From RGIG7332 sp045580305 (lineage in GTDB: Bacteria; Bacillota; Clostridia; Oscillospirales; JAAYXM01): a stretch of 64,000 nt of DNA. The DNA lies in assembly GCA_045580305.1 (NCBI GenBank), contig JAZNNQ010000002.1:42802-106801 (forward strand). Direction: 5' to 3'. Each line of letters opens with the position of its first letter. Within the stretch, counting starts at the first letter, position 1. A program made the position numbers and the translations under genes. Shown in pieces: positions 8,364 to 16,641 of the stretch. Under the pieces are notes generated by a model that was given only the letters and a program-made list of their open reading frames with translations, did no database searches and was not told where the DNA came from.

Positions 8364-10748
8364 ATGACTGATTTAACGCTAAAATCAATAAAAACCTTAG
8401 AGCTTCCCGCGGTACTTGAGCTTCTTGCGGCTCAGGCAACTGGTGAGGAGGCTAAAAGTCTTGCCCGAAACCTTGTGCCTTTTACCCATATCGAGGATAT
8501 AAAGACCGCGTTGGGCGAGACCGACTGTGCAAAAAATCTTATCTCCACACGGGGCGCACCATCCTTTGCGGGCATCCGCAATCCGGAGTCCTCGGTGTTC
8601 CGCGCAAGTCGCGGCGGTGTGCTCTCCTGTAAGGAGCTTCTTGCCATTGCGAGCCTTCTTAAATGTGTGCGAGGTGTTGTAAACTGGCGCGGGGAAGAGG
8701 GTAAGCTATCACTTGACCCCTTCTTCTTCTCACTTGTGCCCAATAAATATTTAGAGGACGCTATCAATACCGCGATAATAAGCGAGGACGAGGTGTCCGA
8801 CCGTGCGTCCGCAACCCTTGCGGACATCCGCCGCAAAATGCGGGAGAAAAATGCAAAAATCCGTGACTCGCTCTCCAAGATCATCTCCTCACCCACACAG
8901 TCAAAGCTCCTGCAGGAGGCGATCATTACTCAGCGCGGCGGCAGATATGTAGTGCCGGTAAAGGCAGAGCATAAGACCCTTATCCCGGGTATCACACATG
9001 ATGTTTCCGCCTCGGGCGCAACACTTTTTATAGAGCCGATGGCGGTAGTGAACTTGAATAACGATTTAAGAGAGCTTGAAGGTAAAGAGAAGGACGAAAT
9101 TGAGCGCATCCTCGCGGAACTTTCCGCCTCGGTGTCCGACTATGGCGAGGCGCTTAGTGAAAACTATAAGATACTGACCCGTCTTGACTTTATCTTTGCA
9201 AAGGCAAAACTGTCCTTTGAAATGAACGGCGACGCGCCGGATGTGAATGATAAGGGCGAAACACTCTTAAAGCACGCCCGCCATCCGTTACTTGATAAAA
9301 AGAAGACCGTTCCGGTGGACATCCGCTTAGGCCTTGATTTTGACACCCTTATTATCACCGGCCCCAATACCGGCGGTAAAACCGTGTCCCTTAAAACCCT
9401 CGGTCTTTTGACAATTATGACCCAGTGCGGCCTGCACATTCCCGTGTCCGACGGAAGTCAGGTGGCGGTATATGACAAGATTTTTGCGGACATCGGTGAC
9501 GAGCAGAGTATAGAGCAGTCACTTTCCACCTTCTCGTCACATATGGTAAATATCGTGGCGATACTTAAAGAGGCTGACTCCTCATCCCTCATTCTGTTTG
9601 ACGAATTAGGCGCCGGCACCGACCCGGTAGAGGGTGCGGCCCTTGCGGTAAGCATTATCGAATATGCCCGCGCCCTTGGCGCAAAGATCGCCGCAAGCAC
9701 ACATTATACCGAACTTAAGAGCTATGCGCTTACCACCGAGCATGTGGAAAACGCAAGTTGTGAATTTGATGTTGCCACCCTGCGCCCCACATACAAGCTG
9801 CTTATCGGCGTGCCGGGTAAGAGTAACGCTTTTGCTATTTCAAAGAGTTTGGGCCTTCCCGAGTATATTATCGACAAGGCAAGCACGCTGCTGGACAGCG
9901 AGGACAAGCGCTTTGAGGAGATAATAGAGAGCCTCGAGGAAAAGCGATGCGCGCTGGAGCGTGACCGTGCCGAGGCGGCGCGACTTCGCCGTGAGGCAAG
10001 CGAGATATACCGTCGCGCCGAGGAATTTGACGCCAAAATCGAACACGATCGCGACACAGCACTCCAAAAGGCAAAGGCGGAGGCGGAGCGACTCATCAAG
10101 GATGCCCGCGCTACCGCAGATCAGGTCTTTGACGAGCTGAGCGAGCTTCGCAAAAAGAAAATAAAAGACGACAATTACAAGCAGGAAAATGAGGCCCGTG
10201 CCGCACTCCGCAAGAGTCTTAATGAGGCTGAGGATAAGCTTCACGGTATGAACAAGAAAAAGGCAAAGGTCGCCGAAAAACCCGCCCGCCCCTTGAAAGT
10301 GGGCGACACGGTAGAACTTATAAACCTGGGCGCAAGGGGTACTGTGCTCACCCTGCCCGATAAAAACGGAAGCCTTCAGATCCAGGCGGGTATTATGAAG
10401 GTAAGTGTAAAACTCCGCGAGTTAAAACTTGTTGAAAACAGCGGCGATAAGACCGTGCAGGACTTCATAAAAAAGAAAACCATAGAACTTCGAAATGTCA
10501 AAATCGCCCCCGAGGTGGATCTCCGCGGTATGATGGCGGAGGAAGCAATTGATACTCTGGAGCGCTATATTGACAACGCCTTTCTCGCGAAGCTTCCCTC
10601 CGTGCGTATCATACACGGCAAGGGTACAGGCGTACTCAGAAAGGCTGTTCAGGACTCACTCAAAACCAACCGCCATGTAAAATCCTTCCGCCTTGGCACC
10701 TTCGGCGAGGGCGAAACGGGAGTTACCATCGCGGAACTCCGTATATAG
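8364..10748 (+). CDS. mutS2: MutS2 family ATPase/endonuclease
   Basis: This 794-residue MutS2 has a core and clamp, an ATPase domain with Walker A GPNTGGKT (about residue 332) and Walker B FDELGAGTDP (about 411), a long coiled coil (about 515-640), a KOW-like linker around LKVGDTVELINLG, and a C-terminal Smr nuclease domain starting EVDLRGMMAEEA with the HGKGTG motif. Family members suppress recombination by cutting branched DNA and, in Bacillus, help rescue collided ribosomes. A ribosome site (AAAGGATAGAGAAA) precedes the ATG. The upstream 198-base gap is filled by repeats, so it may have its own promoter or rely on read-through from recO. Confidence 0.96.
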   Translation: MTDLTLKSIKTLELPAVLELLAAQATGEEAKSLARNLVPFTHIEDIKTALGETDCAKNLISTRGAPSFAGIRNPESSVFRASRGGVLSCKELLAIASLLKCVRGVVNWRGEEGKLSLDPFFFSLVPNKYLEDAINTAIISEDEVSDRASATLADIRRKMREKNAKIRDSLSKIISSPTQSKLLQEAIITQRGGRYVVPVKAEHKTLIPGITHDVSASGATLFIEPMAVVNLNNDLRELEGKEKDEIERILAELSASVSDYGEALSENYKILTRLDFIFAKAKLSFEMNGDAPDVNDKGETLLKHARHPLLDKKKTVPVDIRLGLDFDTLIITGPNTGGKTVSLKTLGLLTIMTQCGLHIPVSDGSQVAVYDKIFADIGDEQSIEQSLSTFSSHMVNIVAILKEADSSSLILFDELGAGTDPVEGAALAVSIIEYARALGAKIAASTHYTELKSYALTTEHVENASCEFDVATLRPTYKLLIGVPGKSNAFAISKSLGLPEYIIDKASTLLDSEDKRFEEIIESLEEKRCALERDRAEAARLRREASEIYRRAEEFDAKIEHDRDTALQKAKAEAERLIKDARATADQVFDELSELRKKKIKDDNYKQENEARAALRKSLNEAEDKLHGMNKKKAKVAEKPARPLKVGDTVELINLGARGTVLTLPDKNGSLQIQAGIMKVSVKLRELKLVENSGDKTVQDFIKKKTIELRNVKIAPEVDLRGMMAEEAIDTLERYIDNAFLAKLPSVRIIHGKGTGVLRKAVQDSLKTNRHVKSFRLGTFGEGETGVTIAELRI

Positions 10749-10925
10749 CGATATAAATTACCAGGGGTAATTTGCGATATGCTTTAAGGCGCGATATATG
10801 CGATGCATACGATATGCCTTGCGGCACGATAATTTATATCATATCGCAATCGCAAAGTGAGCGGTTATATCGCATTTTGAATAACAAAATATACCGCACG
10901 AACGAAGTGAGTATATCGCGAAAGA
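10749..10925. repeat. Array of short hairpins separated by ATATCGC-like spacers
   Basis: The stretch has several small self-complementary units: AAATTACC/GGTAATTT, TGCC/GGCA around TTGC, CGC/GCG around AAAGTGA, and ATTTTG/CAAAAT. Recurrent GATATA or TATATCGC words separate them. No frame is open. It leads directly into the ribosome site (AGAGGAG) of the broken four-helix-bundle gene. Confidence 0.55.
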
Positions 10926-10935
10926 GGAGTTATTG

Positions 10936-11280
10936 ATGGAAAACAAAACAATAAAAGAATTGGCAGTCGAACTGACAATTGAAATAACAACTGTATGCGA
11001 TGATATTAAAGGGTGAGCTGTATTTACAAATCAGCTTCTTCGGTCATGTTCCTCTGTAGGGGCGAATGCATATGAAGCGAAATATGCACAGAGCAAAGCG
11101 GATTTTATAAGCAAAATGGAGATTGCACTTAAAGAGTGTTATGAAACAGAGTATTGGCTGGAAATCCTTTTTAAAATCGGCGCTATTGATGACGGAACTT
11201 ATAAAAAACTTATTAACAAAAGTGGTACAATAAGGAGAAAACTTATTGCATCCGTTAAAACGGTGAAAACCCCAAAATAA
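10936..11280 (+). pseudogene. Four-helix-bundle (S23/IVS-type) protein, internal UGA stop
   Basis: Reading from the ATG at 10936, which follows an AGAGGAG ribosome site, gives 26 codons, a TGA at 11014-11016, and then an uninterrupted continuation in the same frame to TAA at 11278-11280. The continuation contains FTNQLLRSCSSVGANAYEAK and MEIALKECYETEYWLEILF, which are strongly characteristic of the four-helix-bundle family first known from 23S rRNA intervening sequences. Without the stop the product would be 114 residues, normal for the family. A single C-to-T change of CGA (Arg) would create the stop. No good restart site is visible; the next in-frame ATG falls mid-helix. Its function is unknown even when intact. 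Confidence 0.8.
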
Positions 11281-11322
11281 GTTTTTGTAAAGTGTTCATA
11301 AAAATCCTTATAGTGAAAATAT

Positions 11323-11358
11323 ACAAGAATTACACCCTTGAAGGTGAAAAATTCTTGT
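11323..11358 (+). terminator. Strong hairpin after four-helix pseudogene
   Basis: Arms ACAAGAATT and AATTCTTGT with inner CACC/GGTG pairing form a stable stem. Only CTTTG follows, so it is a weak intrinsic terminator at best. Confidence 0.4.
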
Positions 11359-11378
11359 CTTTGACTATGAAAAAACAG

Positions 11379-11408
11379 TTGACGAAGTGACTTGAAATTT
11401 GTTATTCT
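11379..11408 (+). promoter_or_regulatory. Possible promoter of the Crh-like gene
   Basis: TTGACG (11379-11384) and TATTCT (11403-11408) are 18 bases apart. A second TATAAT lies at 11412-11417 without a good -35. No cre-like operator was recognised. Confidence 0.45.
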
Positions 11409-11455
11409 ATGTATAATAAGAATGATAGCAAATTTGTGAACGGAGGCCACATTTT

Positions 11456-11719
11456 ATGTGTTCTAAAGTAGTTGTAATCAATAACCAGATCGGACTTCGT
11501 GCCCGTCCTGCAACCTTCTTTATCCAGAAGGCAAACGAGTTTAAATCAAGCATCACCGTTGAGCGTGAGGAGCGTCGCGTTAATGCGAAGAGCTTACTTG
11601 GCGTTCTCTCCCTTGGCATTGTTAAGGGTACCGAGATCACTATCACCGCTGAAGGTAGTGACGAGAATGAAGCACTTTTAGCACTTTGCGAGCTTGTAAA
11701 CTCCAACTTTTCCGAGTAA
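11456..11719 (+). CDS. Crh-like HPr protein with Arg at the His15 position
   Basis: This 87-residue protein aligns gap-free with HPr. The active-site region reads GLRARPAT, so residue 15, normally the phospho-accepting His, is Arg. The regulatory Ser46 is kept in VNAKSLLGVLSLG. HPr passes phosphate from Enzyme I to PTS sugar transporters through His15, so this protein should not do that. In Bacillus the paralogue Crh has Gln15 and acts only through Ser46-P as a cofactor of CcpA. By analogy this is a regulatory HPr, not a transport component. A GGAGGCCAC ribosome site and a clear terminator make it a single-gene unit. No PTS enzyme or HPr kinase gene lies in the window. Confidence 0.88.
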   Translation: MCSKVVVINNQIGLRARPATFFIQKANEFKSSITVEREERRVNAKSLLGVLSLGIVKGTEITITAEGSDENEALLALCELVNSNFSE

Positions 11720-11740
11720 TTCATAAAGAAGATCATTTAA

Positions 11741-11770
11741 AAGGCAGGATGGGTAATCCTGCCTTTTTTT
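11741..11770 (+). terminator. Rho-independent terminator after Crh-like gene
   Basis: AAGGCAGGAT/ATCCTGCCTT stem with a GGGTA loop, followed by seven T. Confidence 0.9.
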
Positions 11771-11775
11771 GTCAA

Positions 11776-12050
11776 AGCCGAGGGAAAATGATGCCCCTTA
11801 AGGTTTTAAAACTTAAATTTCGCGAAATACCGCATAAAATTCTGCAAATATACGCCAGTATTATTCTTGAATTTTACTTGTCTTTCGACAAAATTTATTG
11901 TTTTAAAACTCTTCGACCTTAAACGCCGGAAAATTTTATGGATTTTCGGTACGGAGGACGAAGGTAGGCTGGCGCCTTGCGAGGACGACAAGGCGAAAAG
12001 ACGAAAATTTAACAAGTTTAAGGCTTGAGGGGCATCGTTTTCCCTCGGCT
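11776..12050. mobile_element. MITE-like element, 275 bp, with 27-bp terminal inverted repeats
   Basis: The left end starts AGCCGAGGGAAAATGATG and the right end, read on the other strand, starts AGCCGAGGGAAAACGATG. The match extends about 27 bases with two mismatches. Inside lie further partial inverted matches (CCTTAA..TTAAATTT) and AT-rich sequence, with no credible coding frame. The right end stops immediately before the AAGGAGGTGA ribosome site of uvrC. It is non-autonomous in appearance. Flanking AA on both sides could be a 2-base target duplication, but that is too short to be convincing. Confidence 0.7.
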
Positions 12051-12064
12051 AAGGAGGTGATTAT

Positions 12065-13861
12065 ATGGTCAATTTACACGACAAGGCGAGAAGCCTGCCC
12101 GCACTTCCCGGCGTTTACATTATGATGAACAAAACAGGTGAAGTGATATATGTCGGCAAGGCGAAGAAACTGATAAACCGCGTAAGCTCATACTTTGCGC
12201 CAAATCCCAACCACAATTACAAAACCTCGGTTATGGTAAGCCGTGTGCACGATTTTGACTATGTGGTCACCGATACCGAATTTGAGGCGCTGATACTTGA
12301 AAACTCACTTATAAAGCGCCATAAGCCGCGGTATAATATACTTTTAAAGGACGATAAGGGCTATCCCTTCATCCGCCTTGATGTGAAGGCGGAGTATCCG
12401 CGGTTTTCCATCGTGTCAAAAATCGCCTCGGACGGTGCCCGTTATTTCGGACCTTACGGCGGCAGATCACTTTCCAAGGCCGCCATTGACGCGGTGTGTC
12501 AGGTAATGAAACTTCCCACCTGCAAGCGGGCATTTCCCCAAACCATCGGGCGTGGCAGACCCTGTTTAAATGCCCATCTCGGCAGATGCGACGCGGTGTG
12601 TGGCGGCAAGGTATCAAAGGAAGAATATCGGGCAAAAATCGACCGCGCCATAGAGCTTTTTGAGGGCAAGGGCGAAAAGCTGCTTGCGGAAATGCGGGCG
12701 CGAATGGAAGTTCACGCCGAAAAGATGGAATTTGAGGCGGCGGCAAAGCTCCGTGACGAAATACGCGCCATTGAAAACCTCGGCGTGCGGCAGAAAATTA
12801 TTTCCGGCGCACTGAGCGATACCGATGTAATCGCGCTGGAAATAGGGGAGAGCAAGTGTGCTTTCTCGGTGCTCCATTATATCGAGGGCGCGCTCTTGGA
12901 GAGCGAGTGTGAGCTTATTGACACTCCGGTATATACAGAGCGTGCAGAACTTCTTGCGGACTTTATCCGTCGGTACTATATGCCCAAGCGTGTACTGCCG
13001 AAAAACATATATGTAGCAGGTGAGGTGGCAGATTGCACCCTTCTGTCGCAATGGCTCACTTCGGTTGCAACACATAAGGTGGAACTTACCTCACCCCAGC
13101 GTGGCGACAAGGTAAAACTTACCCAAATGGCACAGCAAAACGCGGCGGAAAAGTTAAAGATTGCGGTAAGTGACGAGGAAAAATGCGCCCGTGTAATCGA
13201 GGATTTGCAGCATCTGCTTGGTTTAGATAAGCCACCACGCCGTATAGAGTGCTACGACATTTCAAATACCGGCGGCGAAAATCAGGTAGCGTCAATGGTG
13301 GTCTGGCAGGACGGAAAGCCGAAACGCTCGGACTATCGCAAATTCAAAATTAAAACCATAGCTGACCAGAACGATGTGGAGGCCCACCGTGAGGTAATCT
13401 CCCGCAGGATGGAGCGGTATAACGCGGGTGATGCTAAATTTTCGCCTCTGCCCGACCTTATTTTCCTTGATGGCGGCAAGCCGCAGGTAAACGGTGTTGT
13501 TGCGCTGGGTATCGACATTCCCGTGTTCGGTCTTGTCAAGGATGAAAAGCACCGCACCCGCGCGATAATAAATGCGGCGGGTGAGGAGGTGTCCATCTCC
13601 GCATCGCCCGCGGTTTTCAAGCTTTGCGCGGGCATTCAGGAGGAGGTGCACCGCGTCGCCATTTCCTACCACCGTTCACTGCGCGACAAGGTAGGCTCCA
13701 CCCTTACCAAAATTGAGGGCGTGGGCGAGGTGCGCGCAAAAAAACTTTTACGCCATTTTAAAAGCATTACCGCCATTAAAACAGCCGATGTTTCCGAATT
13801 AGCTGCGGTGGTGCCCGAGGATGTGGCGATTAACATCCACAATTATTTTAAGGAGAAATAA
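12065..13861 (+). CDS. uvrC: Excinuclease ABC subunit C (UvrC)
   Basis: UvrC makes the 3' and 5' incisions in nucleotide excision repair with UvrA and UvrB. The 598-residue protein has an N-terminal GIY-YIG nuclease domain (GVYIM and EVIYVGKAKKL, residues 12-90), a UVR domain for UvrB contact (about 200-235, KMEFEAAAKLRDEI), an RNase-H-like nuclease domain (starting around CYDISNTGG, near residue 400), and C-terminal helix-hairpin-helix motifs (IEGVGEVRAKKLL). An ideal ribosome site AAGGAGGTGA sits 4 bases before the ATG, just outside the MITE-like element. Two bases separate its stop from rsmD. Confidence 0.96.
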   Translation: MVNLHDKARSLPALPGVYIMMNKTGEVIYVGKAKKLINRVSSYFAPNPNHNYKTSVMVSRVHDFDYVVTDTEFEALILENSLIKRHKPRYNILLKDDKGYPFIRLDVKAEYPRFSIVSKIASDGARYFGPYGGRSLSKAAIDAVCQVMKLPTCKRAFPQTIGRGRPCLNAHLGRCDAVCGGKVSKEEYRAKIDRAIELFEGKGEKLLAEMRARMEVHAEKMEFEAAAKLRDEIRAIENLGVRQKIISGALSDTDVIALEIGESKCAFSVLHYIEGALLESECELIDTPVYTERAELLADFIRRYYMPKRVLPKNIYVAGEVADCTLLSQWLTSVATHKVELTSPQRGDKVKLTQMAQQNAAEKLKIAVSDEEKCARVIEDLQHLLGLDKPPRRIECYDISNTGGENQVASMVVWQDGKPKRSDYRKFKIKTIADQNDVEAHREVISRRMERYNAGDAKFSPLPDLIFLDGGKPQVNGVVALGIDIPVFGLVKDEKHRTRAIINAAGEEVSISASPAVFKLCAGIQEEVHRVAISYHRSLRDKVGSTLTKIEGVGEVRAKKLLRHFKSITAIKTADVSELAAVVPEDVAINIHNYFKEK

Positions 13862-13863
13862 AT

Positions 13864-14406
13864 ATGAGAGTTATAACAGGTACGGCGCGCGGCCGTAAAC
13901 TTAAAACCTTAGAGGGCCTTGACACCCGCCCGACAACCGACAGAATTAAGGAGTCGATTTTCAATATAATCCAGTTTGAAATCCCGGGCAGAAAGATACT
14001 CGACCTTTTCGGCGGCAGCGGCCAGATGGCAATCGAGGCGCTAAGTCGCGGTGCGGAAAGTGCGGTCATCGTCGATGCATCCACCGCCGCAACAAAAATA
14101 ATTGCGGAAAATGTAAAGACCTGCGGCTTTGAGAAGCAGACAAATGTAATAACCGGCGATTTTTCAAACTTTCTTTCCACCACAAAGGAGAAGTTTGATG
14201 TTATCTTTTTAGACCCGCCTTACCGTGAAAATTTTCTTGTGCGCGCCATAAATAAGATTTGTGACATTGACATTTTGACAGATAGTGGTATAATAGTATG
14301 TGAGAGTGCCCGCGAAACGGTTATGCCCGATGTGACTGAGCCGTATACCAAGGGCCGTGAGTATCTTTACGGAAAGTCGAAGATTACCGTGTATCGAAGG
14401 GGATAG
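13864..14406 (+). CDS. rsmD: 16S rRNA (guanine966-N2)-methyltransferase RsmD
   Basis: This 180-residue class I methyltransferase opens with MRVITGTARGRKL and has the SAM-binding LDLFGGSGQMAIEALSRGA and the catalytic DPPY motif (in FLDPPYREN), all standard for RsmD, which methylates G966 of 16S rRNA. It starts two bases after uvrC with AAGGAGAAATAA as ribosome site. It is followed by coaD, the usual rsmD-coaD pairing in Firmicutes. Confidence 0.95.
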   Translation: MRVITGTARGRKLKTLEGLDTRPTTDRIKESIFNIIQFEIPGRKILDLFGGSGQMAIEALSRGAESAVIVDASTAATKIIAENVKTCGFEKQTNVITGDFSNFLSTTKEKFDVIFLDPPYRENFLVRAINKICDIDILTDSGIIVCESARETVMPDVTEPYTKGREYLYGKSKITVYRRG

Positions 14407-14408
14407 TT

Positions 14409-14894
14409 ATGAAAACTTGTATCTATCCGGGCAGTTTTGACCCGGTTACCCTCGGGCATCTTGATGTTATCCGTCGCGCCGCTTCTATCTTTGATAAGGT
14501 AGTGGTGGTGGTAATGGTAAACGCCAAGAAAAAGACCCTCTTCACACTTGAAGAGCGGTCAGAGCTTATTAAGCGTGTAACTCGCGATCTGCCCAATGTA
14601 AGCGTTTCCTTTTCCGATGATCTGCTCTCCCGCTATGCGGACACCTTGGGTGACTGCGTGGTGGTCAAGGGTCTGCGCGCAATAAGCGATTTTGAGGCTG
14701 AGTTCCAGCAGGCGCTTATTAACCGCAAGCTTAATCCGAAACTCGAAACCGTGTTCCTGCCGACCTCGGAGGAGTATTTGTACCTTTCCTCAAGCCTTGT
14801 TAAAGAGGTGGGCCTTTTAGACGGTGATATTTCCAAATTTGTACCCGGTGAAATTTTAGACGATGTTAAGAAAAAATTAAGTAAGGGGAATTAG
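14409..14894 (+). CDS. coaD: Phosphopantetheine adenylyltransferase
   Basis: CoaD joins 4'-phosphopantetheine and ATP to give dephospho-CoA. The 161-residue protein begins with the nucleotidyltransferase signature YPGSFDPVTLGHLDVI, containing the HxGH-type catalytic TLGH, and has VVKGLRAISDFEAEFQ and SSSLVKEVG typical of the family. Length is normal. It begins two bases after rsmD and is followed by a coiled-coil gene four bases on. Confidence 0.97.
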   Translation: MKTCIYPGSFDPVTLGHLDVIRRAASIFDKVVVVVMVNAKKKTLFTLEERSELIKRVTRDLPNVSVSFSDDLLSRYADTLGDCVVVKGLRAISDFEAEFQQALINRKLNPKLETVFLPTSEEYLYLSSSLVKEVGLLDGDISKFVPGEILDDVKKKLSKGN

Positions 14895-14898
14895 ACTT

Positions 14899-15363
14899 AT
14901 GGCTGTAAGAATAGAAGAATTAATCGGTATGTTACACGACGCGATTTCAGACGCATTTACACTGCCCTTCGGCGGTGGCAAGTGTCTTGTTGATAAGGAT
15001 GAGGCTCTCGGCTTACTTGACGAAATCCGTGAGAACCTGCCCCAGGATTTAGAGCAGGCACGCGTTATCGTTGAGGAGCGCAACGATATTTTAGCTCAGT
15101 CCAAGCGTGAGGCTGAGAATATCAAACGCGCCGCTGAAGAGCGTGCACGCCAGCTTGTGTCCGAGGACGAGATTTTACTTACCGCAAAGCAGAAGGCAAA
15201 TGAGATGATTACCCTTGCTGAGACCAAGTCCAAGGAGCTCTCCCGTACCGCAAACGAGTATGTTGACGACTCACTCCGCCGCTTAGAGCAGGTTATGGAG
15301 CAGGCGCTCAACGAAACCCATCGCGCAAGAGAGGACTTCAAGAAAGTCTCCGGTAAACAGTAA
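14899..15363 (+). CDS. Coiled-coil protein, DivIVA/AtpF-like
   Basis: This 154-residue protein has a short N-terminal region (1-45, VRIEELIGMLHDAISDAF) followed by one long charged helix with heptad character, including KREAENIKRAAEERARQ. It lacks a membrane segment. Such proteins directly downstream of coaD are often labelled ATPase or ATP synthase subunit B-like because of the coiled coil, but no nucleotide motif is present here. A scaffold or division-related role is conceivable; the function is unknown. It ends the uvrC operon at a strong terminator. Confidence 0.8.
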   Translation: MAVRIEELIGMLHDAISDAFTLPFGGGKCLVDKDEALGLLDEIRENLPQDLEQARVIVEERNDILAQSKREAENIKRAAEERARQLVSEDEILLTAKQKANEMITLAETKSKELSRTANEYVDDSLRRLEQVMEQALNETHRAREDFKKVSGKQ

Positions 15364-15370
15364 AAAATCA

Positions 15371-15399
15371 AAAGGCTGTGGCTCACCCACAGCCTTTTT
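15371..15399 (+). terminator. Terminator of the uvrC-rsmD-coaD operon
   Basis: AAAGGCTGTGG/CCACAGCCTTT stem with a CTCA loop and a T-run. Confidence 0.9.
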
Positions 15400-15432
15400 C
15401 GTTTTTAGTTTTAAGAAAAGAGATGATAAACC

Positions 15433-15867
15433 GTGAATGTCGCGAAAACAAATAAAGATTATCCAGATCCATTGGATGTGAGATATAAGCACGACCTTAC
15501 GCACATCAATGACATAATGGAGCCCTATAGCGACGAAGTGATTTTTTGCGCATTTGGTACCGATTTGCCTATGTTTCATATGACAGATGATCATTTATAT
15601 GATATTTTCCAACATGCACCGAGGCATGGCTTAGGATGGCGCGGACTTACTCGTGATTACAATCAGATGGAAGGCACTTTCGGGGATTACTTGTGCGTAT
15701 GGGTGGTTATACCGGATTTAGATGAGTGGATTGAAGATTTGCTGTATTATCAGCACTTCACTTTTTCGTTTGAGGAAACAACGCGACCTGCGTATTACGC
15801 TCTTCTGGATTGGCTTGGTGCGGCGAAGAAAAGCGTATGCAAAGAGGTTTTGTGTTGTAGGCGGTAG
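15433..15867 (+). CDS. Uncharacterised acidic/aromatic protein
   Basis: A 144-residue frame begins with GTG at 15433. It is rich in Asp, Tyr and Trp (DYLCVWVVIPDLDEWIED) and has a Cys-containing C-terminus. It has no membrane segment, signal peptide or motif that I recognise. The ribosome site is weak (AAGAGATGATAAACC), and base composition is more AT-rich than the neighbours. It may be a recently acquired orphan. The reading frame is intact, and it ends one base before the longest possible frame of the metallophosphoesterase, which supports expression together with that gene. Confidence 0.55.
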   Translation: MNVAKTNKDYPDPLDVRYKHDLTHINDIMEPYSDEVIFCAFGTDLPMFHMTDDHLYDIFQHAPRHGLGWRGLTRDYNQMEGTFGDYLCVWVVIPDLDEWIEDLLYYQHFTFSFEETTRPAYYALLDWLGAAKKSVCKEVLCCRR

Positions 15868-15912
15868 TTGAGGAAAATACCACAGCTTTTTTATATCAAA
15901 GTAGGTGATTAT

Positions 15913-16587
15913 ATGATATACATAACCGGGGATACTCATATTCCCATAGATATTCAGAAATTATCTTCAAAGTTGTTTCCTGAGCAGAAGAAAATGACAA
16001 AAGGCGACTATGTGATAATTTGCGGCGATTTCGGCGGCCTTTGGGACGGAGGCAATGAAGAAAAATATTGGGTCAAATGGCTTAAAGATAAAAACTTTAC
16101 AACCCTGTTCGTGGACGGAAATCACGAGAATTTCTCACTGCTCAACAGCCTGCCGGTAATGGATTTTGCGGGCGGTAAGGTGCACCGTGTGGAGGAGGGT
16201 GTTTACCACCTTATGCGCGGCGAAATTTACAACCTTGAGGGTAAGAACTTTTTTACCTTTGGCGGCGCGGCGTCTCATGACAGAGCATATCGTACCGAGG
16301 GCAAGAACTGGTGGTCTGAGGAGCTGCCGAGTACGGCGGAATATGAGTACGGGTTGGAAAATTTAAAAAGCCATAACTTTTTCGTGGATTATATAATCAC
16401 ACACTGCGCACCTGCAGATGTGCAGAATATGATAGCCGCACATTATAAACAAAGCGAACTTACCGCGTTTCTGCAGGAGATAAAAGCGAAAACCACATAT
16501 ACTCATTGGTATTTCGGTCACTATCACAGAGATATTGCCCTTGACGAAAAGCACACGGTGGTATTTGAAAAGAAGATACTATTATAA
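15913..16587 (+). CDS. Calcineurin-like metallophosphoesterase
   Basis: This 224-residue protein has all the metallophosphoesterase motifs in order: GDTH near the N-terminus, GDFGG, GNHEN, ITHCAP and GHYHRD, which together build the two-metal site. Substrates in this family range from phosphoproteins to nucleotides and cannot be assigned here. I start at the ATG at 15913, which follows TAGGTGATTAT and places the first beta strand (MIYITGDTH) at the N-terminus. An upstream TTG at 15868 would add 15 residues without a ribosome site. It ends at a terminator whose stem starts at its stop codon. Confidence 0.88.
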   Translation: MIYITGDTHIPIDIQKLSSKLFPEQKKMTKGDYVIICGDFGGLWDGGNEEKYWVKWLKDKNFTTLFVDGNHENFSLLNSLPVMDFAGGKVHRVEEGVYHLMRGEIYNLEGKNFFTFGGAASHDRAYRTEGKNWWSEELPSTAEYEYGLENLKSHNFFVDYIITHCAPADVQNMIAAHYKQSELTAFLQEIKAKTTYTHWYFGHYHRDIALDEKHTVVFEKKILL

Positions 16588-16617
16588 AAAGGCTGTGAGC
16601 ATACCCACAGCCTTTTT
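16586..16617 (+). terminator. Terminator after metallophosphoesterase
   Basis: AAAAAGGCTGTG/CACAGCCTTTTT stem around AGCATACC. Confidence 0.88.
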
Positions 16618-16641
16618 GTTTTAGCCCTTTCCTCGTATCTA

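Noticed and set aside
11014..11016. UGA as selenocysteine or a recoded tryptophan
   Set aside because: No SECIS-like hairpin directly follows, the family does not have selenocysteine or a conserved Trp there, and other genes in the window end normally in TGA (for example the genes ending at 6551 and 53302).
11047..11061. GTAGGGGCGAATG inside the four-helix-bundle pseudogene as a REP
   Set aside because: It encodes the conserved SVGAN motif of the family and has no hairpin or CCCG end, so the match is coincidental.
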